A DNA stretch of 44,519 nt from Marinobacterium sp. (GCA_003250495.1 QKGH01000207.1:1-44519), one strand, 5' to 3'. Shown: positions 18,883-28,074, counted from the first letter of the stretch. Notes: generated by a model from the letters alone, not told the origin. A program made the numbers and translations.

Positions 18883-19770
18883 TTGGATATAGATCCGTTG
18901 TGTGGCACGTTGCTGAAGGCAACGTCAGATCTGGTGATGGTGTTGGTCGATGATCGAATCGTGCAGGTGTCGCCCGGGGAGATCGCCTGGTCGGGCCTGG
19001 CGCTGCTGCAACAGCAGCGTTTGGAGGCGATATTTCCGCCCGATCTGTCGTCCCTGTTCCGGATAGCTATCGATCGGGCGCAGGCCGCGCCCGGCACGAT
19101 TGAGGCGCTGGATTATGCGCTGCGCCCCGAGCATCTGCCGAAATTGCGCGAAATCGGGCTGCATGAGACCCGCTGGTTCGAGTCGCGCGTCGTCGCGACC
19201 GCTGCCGGGGTGGTGGTCTGGAGCTCGCATGATGTCAGCGAAAAGAAGAAGCTGCAGCGCAGGGTAAGCAACCAGGCGCAGCGCGACCCGATCACCGGCG
19301 CCTATAACCGTCGGGCATTGATGACCGTCATGGAGCAGACGGTGGCACAGGCACAGCGTTACGACTGGAGCTGCAGTGTGCTGCTGATCGATATCGACGA
19401 CTTCAGCGCCATCAACGACCGTTTCGGCTGGGATGCCGGCGATCGCTTGCTGCGGGAGATCCTGGACAATATGCAGCGTCTCAAACGTACCTCCGATTTC
19501 TTGGCGCGTTACGGCGATGATCAGGTGGTGCTGTTCGTGCCCGAAACCAACCATGATCAGGCGCTCGCCGCCGGGGAGCGCTACCGCCGCCTGATTCATG
19601 GGCTCGAGCTCCATTATCCGCAGGGCGCGCTGCGCTGTAGTGCCAGTGTCGGTGTGGCGACGCTGCGCGATCTGGCGGATAGCGCCGCCGCGATGCTCAG
19701 GCGGGCCGAGGATAACCTGTCGCAGGCGCGTAGCGGCGGCGGTAACCGGGTCGAAGGGGCGGCGGCCTGA
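18883..19770 (+). CDS. PAS-like/GGDEF protein with degenerate active site
   Basis: This 295-residue protein has an N-terminal PAS-like region (about residues 8-118) and a GGDEF-fold domain (about 130-290). The fold markers DPITGAYNRRAL (135-146) and LIDIDDFSAINDRFG (168-182) are present. The signature loop, however, reads RYGDDQVV (209-216) instead of RYGGDEFV: the second Gly, the catalytic Glu and the Phe are all replaced. Diguanylate cyclase activity is therefore unlikely, and a role as GTP/c-di-GMP sensor or protein partner is more probable. The TTG start at 18883 has AGGGAG six nucleotides upstream. Its stop codon abuts that of rarD inside a perfect palindrome. Confidence 0.82.
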   Translation: MDIDPLCGTLLKATSDLVMVLVDDRIVQVSPGEIAWSGLALLQQQRLEAIFPPDLSSLFRIAIDRAQAAPGTIEALDYALRPEHLPKLREIGLHETRWFESRVVATAAGVVVWSSHDVSEKKKLQRRVSNQAQRDPITGAYNRRALMTVMEQTVAQAQRYDWSCSVLLIDIDDFSAINDRFGWDAGDRLLREILDNMQRLKRTSDFLARYGDDQVVLFVPETNHDQALAAGERYRRLIHGLELHYPQGALRCSASVGVATLRDLADSAAAMLRRAEDNLSQARSGGGNRVEGAAA

Positions 19771-19780
19771 TCAGGCCGCC
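19761..19780. terminator. Palindrome containing the two convergent stop codons of the GGDEF gene and rarD
   Basis: The 20-bp sequence 19761-19780 is a perfect palindrome (GGCGGCCTGA followed by its complement). Its centre TGATCA is the TGA of the plus gene joined to the TGA of the minus gene. It can fold in either transcript, but no T-runs follow. Confidence 0.5.
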
Positions 19781-20643
19781 TCCTGGCGCAACTGGCGGTA
19801 GAGGTCGCGGCTAAACACGATCAGTGCCAGCCAGATCAGTGCGAAGCTGATCAGTGTCGTGCGATTGAGGGGTTCCCCCAGTATCGTCACGGCGCTGATG
19901 AACTGCAGGGTGGGCGCCAGGTAGTTGGCAAACCCGAGTATCGACAACGGCAGCAACCTGGCGGCGCTGGTGAAGGCGAGCAGCGGCAGCGTGGTGAGGA
20001 CGCCGGCGCCGATCAACAGCCAGGGGGCTTCGACGAAGTGGGTCTGTCCGGTCGTCTGCAGATAGCCCAGGGCCAGCAGGGCAAAGGGGGTCATCAGGGC
20101 GGTCTCGACTAGCAGCCCGGTCAGGGCGTCGATCTGGACCTGCTTGCGAATCAGGCCATAGAAAGCGAACAGAAACGCCAGCGCCAGCGCGATCCAGGGG
20201 ATCGCGCCGTAGCTGGACACCTGCCAGCCGACGCCGGCCGCGGCCAGGACCAGGGCGGCGATCTGGTCGCGGCTGAGGCGCTCCTTCAACACCATCACGC
20301 CGAGCAGCACGCTGACCAGCGGGGTCAGATAGTACCCCAGGCTGGTCTCGATCACCCGCGCCTGCGCGACCGCCCAGATATAGACCCCCCAGTTCAGGCT
20401 GATCAGCAGCGATGAGCAGAGCAGCCATGCCAGTGTGGAGGGGGAGCGCAACGTCACGACCAGTGCCCCCAGCTTGCGCCGTACCAGCATGATGCCGAGA
20501 ACGAACAGCGCCCCCCAGACGATGCGGTGGATCAGGACCTCGGGCGCGGGGATTGCGGCGAGGAGGTGGAAATAGAGGCCGAAGCCACCCCATAGCCCGT
20601 AGGCGATCAGGGCGTGGCTCAATCCTCTCCCGGAAATGTGCAT
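19771..20643 (-). CDS. rarD: RarD-type EamA family transporter
   Basis: This 290-residue inner-membrane protein has about ten hydrophobic helices in two EamA repeats. The N-terminus (GLSHALIAYGLWGGFGLYFHLL) and the HRIVWGALF segment are characteristic of RarD, the family originally linked to chloramphenicol sensitivity; the natural substrate is unknown. ATG 20643 is chosen because AAAGGA (complement of 20650-20655) lies six nucleotides upstream. The TTG at 20664 would add seven residues. It starts 25 nt after hisC and is probably translated from the same mRNA. Confidence 0.9.
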   Translation of the reverse strand: MHISGRGLSHALIAYGLWGGFGLYFHLLAAIPAPEVLIHRIVWGALFVLGIMLVRRKLGALVVTLRSPSTLAWLLCSSLLISLNWGVYIWAVAQARVIETSLGYYLTPLVSVLLGVMVLKERLSRDQIAALVLAAAGVGWQVSSYGAIPWIALALAFLFAFYGLIRKQVQIDALTGLLVETALMTPFALLALGYLQTTGQTHFVEAPWLLIGAGVLTTLPLLAFTSAARLLPLSILGFANYLAPTLQFISAVTILGEPLNRTTLISFALIWLALIVFSRDLYRQLRQEAA

Positions 20644-20668
20644 CTGGCGTCCTTTGCCTGGCAACCGA

Positions 20669-21748
20669 TCAGGCGCTTAGCTTGCTGCTGAGTTCCGGGT
20701 GGCGGGCCAGGGTGGTGACCAGGGCATCCATCTCGTCGTCGGTACCGACCGTGATGCGCAGATAGTCAGCGATCTGCTCCTTGCTGAAGTGGCGTACCAG
20801 AATGTTATGGCTGCGCAGGTAGCTCATCAGCTCGGCGCCGGGGATGTCCGGGTGGCGGGCGAACAGGAAGTTGGTGCTCGACGGCAGTACGTTAAAGCCC
20901 AGTGCCGTCAGCCGTTCTGCCGCACTTTCCCGAGTGTCGACGATGCGCTGGCAGGTGGCGACGAAATAGTCGCGGTCGGCCAGTGCCGCGCAGGCGGTTT
21001 CGATCGCCAGCATATCCAGCGGATAGGAGTTGAAACTGTTCTTGACCCGTTCCAGCCCCTCGATCAGTGCCGGGTGGCCGAAGGCAAAGCCGATGCGCAT
21101 GCCGGCCAGGGAGCGGGATTTGGAGAAGGTCTGTACCACCAGCAGGTTGGGGAACTCATTGACCAGCGCCAAGGCGCTTTCGGCGCCGAAATCGACATAG
21201 GCTTCGTCAACCAGCACCAGGGTTTCGGTATTGGCTTCCAGCAACGAGCGGATGGCGTCGAGCCCCAGGGCGATGCCGGTCGGGGCGTTGGGGTTGGCGA
21301 AGATGATGCCGCCGTTCGGCGTGCGATAGTGCGCCAGATCGATGCGGAACTGCTGGTCCAGCGGGATCTTGCGGTAATCGATGTCGAACAGGTCGCAGTA
21401 GACGTCGTAAAAGCTGTAGGTCGTTTCCGGCATCAGCAGCGGCGCGTTTTGGCGGAAAAAGGCCATGAAGGCCAGCGCCAGCACCTCGTCGGAACCGTTG
21501 CCGACGAAGATCTGCCGGGTTTCCAGCCCGCTGTCCTCGGCCAGGGCCTGTTTTAGGCGGCCGGCGTCGGGGTCCGGATACAGGCGCAGGCGTTCGCTCG
21601 GAAAGCTGTGGAGTGCCGCACTGACGCCGGGGGCCGGGGGATAGGGGTTCTCATTGGTGTTGAGTTTGATCAGTCCGGCCACCTTCGGCTGTTCGCCCGG
21701 GGTATAGGGCACCAGGGAGTGGATGGCGGGACTCCAGAATTTGCTCAT
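20669..21748 (-). CDS. hisC: Histidinol-phosphate aminotransferase
   Basis: This PLP enzyme of fold type I makes histidinol phosphate from imidazole-acetol phosphate and glutamate. At 359 residues it has the family length. Visible marks are LNTNENPYPP near the N-terminus, NPNAPTGIAL (about 153-162), the VDEAYVDF motif with the PLP-contact Asp and Tyr, and the Schiff-base Lys in TFSKSRSLAGMRIGFA. It stands apart from any his operon, next to a MarR gene and rarD, so it may be a second copy with a specialised or broad aromatic/histidinol role. This cannot be settled from the window. Confidence 0.93.
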   Translation of the reverse strand: MSKFWSPAIHSLVPYTPGEQPKVAGLIKLNTNENPYPPAPGVSAALHSFPSERLRLYPDPDAGRLKQALAEDSGLETRQIFVGNGSDEVLALAFMAFFRQNAPLLMPETTYSFYDVYCDLFDIDYRKIPLDQQFRIDLAHYRTPNGGIIFANPNAPTGIALGLDAIRSLLEANTETLVLVDEAYVDFGAESALALVNEFPNLLVVQTFSKSRSLAGMRIGFAFGHPALIEGLERVKNSFNSYPLDMLAIETACAALADRDYFVATCQRIVDTRESAAERLTALGFNVLPSSTNFLFARHPDIPGAELMSYLRSHNILVRHFSKEQIADYLRITVGTDDEMDALVTTLARHPELSSKLSA

Positions 21749-21861
21749 TGCGCGTGCTGCTCTCGGATGGCGTAACCGTGATAAGGGGCCAAAGCATAGC
21801 AGAGCGCTTGGTGTCAGGGTAGTCGCGGCGGGCGCCGACAGCTAAGGCCGGGGAGTGATCC

Positions 21862-22344
21862 CTAGGCCTGCGGTGGCCGATCGAGCCGGCCGATATCGAG
21901 CATCGGTGCGGCATCGATCTGGTCCGCCCCCAGCAGTGTGGCGACACGTTGCAGCGAAGCCTGGATCATCGACTGTTCCCAGGCTTCCAGTGCCGTAAAA
22001 CGGTGCACGAATTGATCCTGCAGCGTGGTGGGTGCGGATTGCAGCCGCTCCGTGCCGGCCGCTGTCGGGCTGACCAGTACCTTGCGCTTGTCGCTCTGGC
22101 TGCGCTCTCTGCGGACCAGTCCCTTGAGCTCCAGGCGGTCGATGATACTGGTGACCGTGGCCTGGGCGAGGTTCATCTTGCGCGCCAGTACGCCGATGGT
22201 GATCGCGCCCTCGGTTTCGAGGGTCTGCATCGTCATCAGTTGCGGCAGGGTGAGCCCGGTCATCCTGCTGAGCTGTTTGTCGTGCATATCGGTAACGCGG
22301 ATGATCTGGCGGAGCAGAATCAGCACGTCTTGGCTCTTATCCAT
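21862..22344 (-). CDS. MarR-family transcriptional regulator
   Basis: This 160-residue winged-helix repressor is expected to act as a dimer. The DNA-reading region is LTLPQLMTMQTLETEGAIT through the recognition helix ATVTSIIDRLELKGLV, then the wing RRERSQSDKRKVLVSPT with its conserved Asp-Arg/Lys. The sequence style resembles the subgroup that includes the ectoine/compatible-solute regulators EctR1/CosR, a tentative resemblance only. It probably controls itself: a perfect 19-bp palindrome lies 62 nt upstream (22406-22424). hisC follows in the same direction after 113 bp and may be part of the unit. Confidence 0.9.
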   Translation of the reverse strand: MDKSQDVLILLRQIIRVTDMHDKQLSRMTGLTLPQLMTMQTLETEGAITIGVLARKMNLAQATVTSIIDRLELKGLVRRERSQSDKRKVLVSPTAAGTERLQSAPTTLQDQFVHRFTALEAWEQSMIQASLQRVATLLGADQIDAAPMLDIGRLDRPPQA

Positions 22345-22405
22345 GAGGTGTGAAACCCGTGTTCAGCGTCGAAAGCGCGCCGTTTTTAACGTGAATCGGG
22401 AGATC

Positions 22406-22442
22406 ATGCAATAAAAGATTGCATATTTTAAATATATTGCAT
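22406..22442. promoter_or_regulatory. MarR-type operator (ATGCAAT-N5-ATTGCAT)
   Basis: A perfect palindrome ATGCAAT (22406-22412), spacer AAAAG, ATTGCAT (22418-22424), with a third half-site ATTGCAT at 22436-22442. It lies in the AT-rich leader of the MarR gene, in the place expected for an autoregulatory operator. The rest of 22425-22810 is AT-rich then GC-rich and shows no gene. Confidence 0.7.
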
Positions 22443-22810
22443 CGGAATGCGATCGAATTTTATTTTGCTGGCGAGAGCTTTATGGCGGCAATGGCATATT
22501 AAAAATGGCGCTTAAGTTATAAATCGTAATATTCGATTCGTATCTCGATATATTTTAAATCGCAGTAAGGTGGGTTTGAGTCGAGGGCGGCTTGGCGATC
22601 TTCTGGGCTGGCCTGTCTGTGATCGGAGCCTAGTGAAAGGACGCGACGGCAAAGATAGCGGGTGCGGGCGCGAATAGCGGATGCGGTTCGCTGTTGCTGT
22701 TGCCGTGGCAGGCGACGGAGGTGGCTAAATGGGGTGGGTAGAGATTGGTGCGGGCAACAATCGACCTCCCGTCCAGGCGGCGGCAGGTCGATCTTGGAAC
22801 GGGGCGGGCG

Positions 22811-23002
22811 TTAGGTACGCTCGTCGTAGATGTCGCCAATCTGCTTGGCCAGGCGACGCTCTTCCATCAGGTCTTCGATCTGGCGACGGCGCTTGCCGTT
22901 GTAGCGCAGTCGGCTGCGGGTAGCATCTTCGTCGTCGCTAAACTGTTCGTTCCAATCGTCAAGGTCGTCAAGTGACTGATCGACACGGACTTTAGTGCCC
23001 AT
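22811..23002 (-). CDS. PA3496-like small conserved protein
   Basis: This 63-residue hydrophilic protein has no signal peptide or membrane segment. An acidic N-terminal half (SLDDLDDWNEQFSDDED) is followed by a basic, helix-prone half with RRRQIEDLMEERRLAKQIGDIYD. This acidic-then-RRxIEDxxEEKRL layout is that of the PA3496 family of Pseudomonas and relatives, annotated as putative envelope integrity proteins; the molecular role is unknown. The ATG at 23002 fits. It is monocistronic, with 275 bp of non-coding DNA before phaC. Confidence 0.75.
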   Translation of the reverse strand: MGTKVRVDQSLDDLDDWNEQFSDDEDATRSRLRYNGKRRRQIEDLMEERRLAKQIGDIYDERT

Positions 23003-23229
23003 CGGCTGTTATCTCGCACTTAGGTTTCGGTAATGCAGGGAGCTGCTGTTTAGATACCAGGCTCGGGGTTTATATCGGTATATAAAGCCCACCCGACCAG
23101 TGGTTTGTGGCCCGATCCTGTATTGGCGCGAATATAATTCAGCGTTAAGCACGCCTCAAAATTGATTTTTCCTATAAATAAGATCGGAAGAAACTCGTCT
23201 TATCTATCATGTGGAGGGCAGGGGGAGGG

Positions 23230-23260
23230 GCTGCAGGCCGCTCTACGACCGGCCTGCAGC
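23230..23260 (-). terminator. Stem-loop downstream of phaC
   Basis: A perfect 11-bp stem (GCTGCAGGCCG 23230-23240 with 23250-23260) and a 9-nt loop, starting 18 nt beyond the phaC stop codon. There is no T-run. The region 23003-23229 contains no recognisable gene. Confidence 0.55.
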
Positions 23261-23277
23261 GATGCAACGAGGAGCGA

Positions 23278-25011
23278 CTATTTCTCTAACACATAACTTC
23301 CCGGGGCGGGGCAGATCGGGGCATAACCCGCCTCCCGGTTGCCCATCGGGGGCGGGGCGGTGCGTCCGCTGGAATGTTCGGCCAGCCACTCCGACCAGGG
23401 TTCCCACCAGGAGCCGGTATGCGGTTCATTTCGCGTTACCCAGTCATCGGCCGGGATATATTTGTCGTCCTTGAGACTGGTCGCGATACGGTAGCTGCGG
23501 CGCGGGTGGCCCGGTTCGCTGACGATGCCCGCGTTGTGGCCGCCGCTGGTCAGCACGAAGGTCAGGTCGGTATTGACCAGGCCGTGCAGTTTGTAGACCG
23601 AGTGCCAGGGCGCGACATGGTCGGTTTCGGTGGCCACGGAGAAGATCGGCGCGCGGATATCATGCAGGGATACCGGACGGTCGTCGACCGTGAAGCGGCC
23701 GCTGGCCAGGTCGTTGTTCAGGAACATCTGGCGCAGGTACTGCGAGTGCATCTTGTACGGCATGCGGGTGGAGTCGGAGTTCCACGCCATCAGGTCGTTC
23801 ATGTGCGGGCGCTCGCCGAGCAGGTATTCGCTGACCAGGCGCGACCAGAGCAGGTCGTAGGAGCGCAGCAGCGTGAACGCCCCGGCCATCTGGTTGGTGT
23901 CCAGATAGCCGCGATCCCACATCATATCTTCCATATAGCTGAGCTGGCTTTCATCGATGAACAGCATCAGCTCCCCGGCCTCGGTAAAGTCGGTCTGGGC
24001 GGTGAACAGCGAGATCGATTTCATCTGGTCGTTGCCATCGCGCGCGGCGGCGGCCGCGGCCGTGGCGAGCAGGGTACCGCCGAGGCAATAGCCGACGGTG
24101 TGCACCTTCTGCTCCGGCACGATCGAATTGATCGCACGCAGTGCATCGCGCACCCCGCGGTTGATGTAATCGCGAATCTGCATGTCGCGGTCTTCGGCCT
24201 CGGGGTTATGCCAGGAGACCATGAATACCGTATGGCCCTTGTCGACCAGGTAGCGCACCATCGAGTTGTGCTCGGACAGGTCGAGGATGTAGTACTTCAT
24301 GATCCAGGCGGGGATGATCAGCACCGGTTCGGCATACACATCCTTGGTGGTGGGCTCATACTGGATCAGCTCGATCAGGCGGTTCTTGTAGATCACCTGG
24401 CCCTTGGTCGCGCCGATATTCTTGCCGACGCAGTATTCGCTGCATTGCCGGCTGGTGCCCATGATGTACTCCTGCATATCCTCCAGCAGGTTCTGCATCC
24501 CCTGGACCAGGTTCATGCCGCCACTTTCCACCGTTTTTTCGATCACTTTCGGGTTGGTGGTCGGGAAGTTGGTCGGCGAGAACACATCGAGCAATTGGCG
24601 GGCGCTGAAGGAGACCACGTTCTCGTGATGGCGGCCGACCCCGGGAATACCGGTCGTCGCGTAATGCCACCACTGTTCGCGCATCAGGAAGCTCTGCGCC
24701 ATGACGTTGAACGGGAAGGTGTTCCAGGCCGGATCCTTGAAACGGCGGTCCTGGGCCAGCGGCGTGATCAGCGGCGGGGTGTTGGGGTCTACCGCGGCGC
24801 GGGTGCTCCACAGCGCGAGGGCCTGGGTTTTACGCGAGATATTTTCCGCCAGTTCGCTGATCTTGCCGGGCGAGTGGCTGAGGTGGATCAGCCAGTCGAG
24901 GTAGGCCAGCGACAGGGATGCCGGGGACATGCCCTGGGTAAAGCGGCTTTCCATGGCGTGGATGACACGGTCGATGTTGTTTTTCAGGTCATGGAGAGAG
25001 GATTGCGGCAT
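23278..25011 (-). CDS. phaC: Class I poly(3-hydroxyalkanoate) synthase
   Basis: This enzyme polymerises (R)-3-hydroxyacyl-CoA into polyhydroxyalkanoate at the granule surface. The 577-residue length fits a stand-alone class I enzyme, with an N-terminal domain of about 200 residues and an alpha/beta-hydrolase domain. The lipase-like box GYCLGG holds the nucleophile Cys309. Asp464 (ATETDHVAPW) and His492 (SGGHNAGIV) complete the triad. The conserved Trp-rich segments PAWIMKYYILDL and VSWHNPE are present. No phaA, phaB, phasin or phaR gene is adjacent, so precursors must come from genes elsewhere. The neighbour across the divergent 282-bp region is an acyl-CoA synthetase-type protein. Confidence 0.95.
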   Translation of the reverse strand: MPQSSLHDLKNNIDRVIHAMESRFTQGMSPASLSLAYLDWLIHLSHSPGKISELAENISRKTQALALWSTRAAVDPNTPPLITPLAQDRRFKDPAWNTFPFNVMAQSFLMREQWWHYATTGIPGVGRHHENVVSFSARQLLDVFSPTNFPTTNPKVIEKTVESGGMNLVQGMQNLLEDMQEYIMGTSRQCSEYCVGKNIGATKGQVIYKNRLIELIQYEPTTKDVYAEPVLIIPAWIMKYYILDLSEHNSMVRYLVDKGHTVFMVSWHNPEAEDRDMQIRDYINRGVRDALRAINSIVPEQKVHTVGYCLGGTLLATAAAAAARDGNDQMKSISLFTAQTDFTEAGELMLFIDESQLSYMEDMMWDRGYLDTNQMAGAFTLLRSYDLLWSRLVSEYLLGERPHMNDLMAWNSDSTRMPYKMHSQYLRQMFLNNDLASGRFTVDDRPVSLHDIRAPIFSVATETDHVAPWHSVYKLHGLVNTDLTFVLTSGGHNAGIVSEPGHPRRSYRIATSLKDDKYIPADDWVTRNEPHTGSWWEPWSEWLAEHSSGRTAPPPMGNREAGYAPICPAPGSYVLEK

Positions 25012-25293
25012 GGAACAGCCTCCTTGCGGTCATAACTGTTAGTTTCTCACAACGCTGCTGCGCGCTGAAATAGGTATTGGCACTACCCATAACGGTTGTT
25101 TATTACCAGAAAATGTCCGCTGATGACGGGATGCTTCGACCGCCTCGGCGCAGCGGCGGTTGACAAAACGCAAACAGCATACTGCTTATTCTCTTTTGCT
25201 GCACCTGCGAAAGACATAAAATGCTCAAGTGTTCTACATTCAGAACTTGGATTCAGCAAACCGCCACCGCCAGCGTTAACAGGATGATTCAGC

Positions 25294-28020
25294 GTGTCGA
25301 CCCGATACTTAAAGCGTTTTTTCAAGCCCCGCTCCATCGCGATCTTCGGCGCTTCCGAGCGTGAGGACAGCATGGGGGGGATCGTGCTTCGCAACCTGCT
25401 GGAGAGCGGTTTTGCCGGTACGCTGATGGCGGTCAATGACAAGGGATATCCCAGCGTCAACGGCGTGCCGTGCTATTCCGGGGTGGCGGAACTGCCCGAG
25501 ATGCCGGATCTGGCGATCATCTGCACACCGCCGGAGGCGGTGGCCGGTATCGTGCGCAAGCTCGGGGCCAACATGGTCAAGGCGGCGATGATTCTGACCG
25601 GCGGCCTGTCGCTGCACCAGAACAGCCGCGCCCGGACCCTGCGCGAAGAGGTCCGCGAGGCTACGCGGCCCTACGGCCTGCGCATACTGGGCCCCGACTG
25701 CATGGGGATGCTGGTGCCGGGCTCCAATATGAACGCCAGCTATTCCCACGCCAATATCCTGAAGGGGAAGGTGGCCTATGTCGGGCAATCCGGTCTGCTC
25801 GGGACGGCGATCATCGACTGGGCCAACGGCCAGGAGATCGGCTTCTCCCATTTCCTGACCCTGGGCGACGGCGTCGATGTGGACCTGCCCTCCATCGTCG
25901 ATTACCTGGCCCGCGACCCGATGACCCACGCCATCCTGCTGCAGATGGACCGGGTCATCGGCAATGCGCGCAACTTCCTGTCCGCGATCCGCTCCGCCTC
26001 CCGCAACAAGCTGGTGCTGATCCTGAAGTCGAATATTCCCAATCCCGACGGTCCGCAGACGCCGGGGGTGCCGGACCGGGATCGGGTCTTCGATGCGGCG
26101 CTGCGCCGGGCGGGTGTGGTGCGAGTGGAGACCGCCGATGAGCTGTTCAACGCGCTGGAGACCCTGTCGCGGATGAAACCGATGCGCGGCGAGCGCCTGG
26201 CGGTGATGTGCAACGGCATGGGGCCCAATTCGCTGGCGACCGGACGGCTGCTGAAGAGCGGCGGCCAGCTGGCGCAATTGACGGAGGAGACGCAGCAGGC
26301 GCTGCGCGAGCTGTTGCCACCGGACAGTCGGGTCAGCAACCCGGTGGACCTGAACGGCGATGCCACGCCGCAGCGGTTTGCCGAGGCGGCGGCGATCCTG
26401 GTCAAGGACCCCAATGTCGATGCGCTGCTGGCGATCCATGCCCCGACGCGCCTGGCCCCCAGTGTGGCAACGGCGGAGGAGGTGGTGAAGATCGCGCGCA
26501 AGACGCCGCGTAACCTGCTGACCTGCTGGATGGGACGCGCCTCGGCCATCGCCGCGCGCAACCACTGTAACGCGGCGGGGATCGCGACCTTCCTGACTCC
26601 GGAGGAGAGCGTCGACGCGTTCATGCATATGGTCGATTACCACCACAACCAGCGGGTGATGCGGCAGACGCCGGCGCCCTACCAGTTGCAGAACCTGCCC
26701 AACCGTGAGCGCGCCCGTGGCTTGCTGGAGGAGGTTCAGGGCGACGCGCGGGAGTATCTGAAGCACGCTGAGGTTGGCACCCTGCTGAACCTGTACGAAA
26801 TTCCCACCGCCAAGACCTGCTATGCGCAGGATATCAACGGCGTCGTCGACTGCGCCCGGCAGATGGGTGGTTCGGTGGCGGTCAAGGCGATGCACAGTGC
26901 CAACGTCTACCCGTTCAGTTACGACGACAGCGCACATCAGCGCTGGCACGATATGGCGCTGGACCTCTACTCGATCAACGAGGTGCGCCACTCGGCGACC
27001 AAACTGGCCTACCGGGTCAGCGAAAAGTACAGCAACGACGAGTTGTTCGGGTTTGTCGTACAGCAGATGAAGCGCGGCTTCCAGTCATTACAGATCAACG
27101 TCGGCATCACCCGCGACCCGGTGTTCGGGCCGCTGCTGGTGTTTGGCGTCGGCGGCTATACCGTCGATGTGCTGGCGGACCGCAATGTGACCATCCCGCC
27201 GCTTAACCTGGCGCTGGCGCGGGAGGTGGTGAAGCGCTCGCGGGTCTACCGCATCATCGCCGAGAACAGCTACCAGGTGGAGCGCGATGTCGACCACCTC
27301 AGCGAACTGCTGCTGCGGCTGTCGGACATGGTGGTGGACCTGCCGCAGTTGCAAACGCTGGAGATCAACCCGCTGCTGCTGAACAAGCGCGGCCTGCTGG
27401 CGGTGGATTACACCGCGACCATCGGCGAGCCGCATCCGCCGGCGATCAGCCCCTACCCGGAGTACCTGACCGAACAGATCACGCTGCAGCGCTCCGGACG
27501 GGCGGCGATCCTGCGGCCGATCCGGGGCGAGGATGAACCGGCCCACCTGGAGTTCTACAACAAGCTCAGTCCGGAATCGATCCGCCTGCGCTACTTCTAC
27601 AGCCGCGGCGTGCCGACCCATGATGAGCTGGCGACCTGGACCCAGATCGATTACGACCGCGAGATGGCCTTTATCGTGTCGGCACTGAAGTTCGATGGCA
27701 GCGGCTACGAAACCCTCGGCGTGGTGCGAGCGGTAACCGATGCCGACAACGTGCGCGCCGAGTTCTCGGTGGTGATCCGCGACGATCTGCAGGGCGAGGG
27801 GCTCGGTGTGATCCTGATGCAGAAGGTGATCGACTATTGCCGTTCGCGCGGCACGCTGGAGCTGGCGGGCTCGACGTTGGCCACCAACAAGGGGATGCAG
27901 GGGTTGGCGCGCAAACTCGGCTTCCGTATCAGCTATAACGCCGAGGAGGAGGTGGTCGAGATGAAGATGCTGCTGAACGAGCCCACTGAAGACTGGCAGA
28001 TGTACCGGTTGCAGCAGTAA
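25294..28020 (+). CDS. PatZ-like protein: NDP-forming acyl-CoA synthetase domains fused to GNAT acetyltransferase
   Basis: This 908-residue cytoplasmic protein reads, in order, as a CoA-binding domain (about 8-140), a succinyl-CoA-ligase-like domain (about 150-470), an ATP-grasp-like domain (about 490-710, with QMKRGFQSLQINVG and LEINPLLLNKRG), and a C-terminal GNAT domain (about 735-890, with VVIRDDLQGEGLGVILMQKVIDYC as acetyl-CoA loop). This is the layout of Pat/PatZ, which acetylates lysines of acetyl-CoA synthetase and other enzymes; in those proteins the ligase part is regulatory rather than catalytic. A working acyl-CoA ligase is the alternative. The GTG at 25294 has AGGA 9 nt upstream; the ATG at 25284 is out of frame. 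No clear promoter is visible in 25012-25293. Confidence 0.9.
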   Translation: MSTRYLKRFFKPRSIAIFGASEREDSMGGIVLRNLLESGFAGTLMAVNDKGYPSVNGVPCYSGVAELPEMPDLAIICTPPEAVAGIVRKLGANMVKAAMILTGGLSLHQNSRARTLREEVREATRPYGLRILGPDCMGMLVPGSNMNASYSHANILKGKVAYVGQSGLLGTAIIDWANGQEIGFSHFLTLGDGVDVDLPSIVDYLARDPMTHAILLQMDRVIGNARNFLSAIRSASRNKLVLILKSNIPNPDGPQTPGVPDRDRVFDAALRRAGVVRVETADELFNALETLSRMKPMRGERLAVMCNGMGPNSLATGRLLKSGGQLAQLTEETQQALRELLPPDSRVSNPVDLNGDATPQRFAEAAAILVKDPNVDALLAIHAPTRLAPSVATAEEVVKIARKTPRNLLTCWMGRASAIAARNHCNAAGIATFLTPEESVDAFMHMVDYHHNQRVMRQTPAPYQLQNLPNRERARGLLEEVQGDAREYLKHAEVGTLLNLYEIPTAKTCYAQDINGVVDCARQMGGSVAVKAMHSANVYPFSYDDSAHQRWHDMALDLYSINEVRHSATKLAYRVSEKYSNDELFGFVVQQMKRGFQSLQINVGITRDPVFGPLLVFGVGGYTVDVLADRNVTIPPLNLALAREVVKRSRVYRIIAENSYQVERDVDHLSELLLRLSDMVVDLPQLQTLEINPLLLNKRGLLAVDYTATIGEPHPPAISPYPEYLTEQITLQRSGRAAILRPIRGEDEPAHLEFYNKLSPESIRLRYFYSRGVPTHDELATWTQIDYDREMAFIVSALKFDGSGYETLGVVRAVTDADNVRAEFSVVIRDDLQGEGLGVILMQKVIDYCRSRGTLELAGSTLATNKGMQGLARKLGFRISYNAEEEVVEMKMLLNEPTEDWQMYRLQQ

Positions 28021-28074
28021 TCGCCGCTCCGTATAGTCGCGGCTCCTGATCATCAAGGTTTTCAAGTCGTTGCG

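Noticed and set aside
25160-25190. TTGACA upstream of the PatZ-like gene
   Set aside because: No acceptable -10 at 16-18 nt; reported as no clear promoter.
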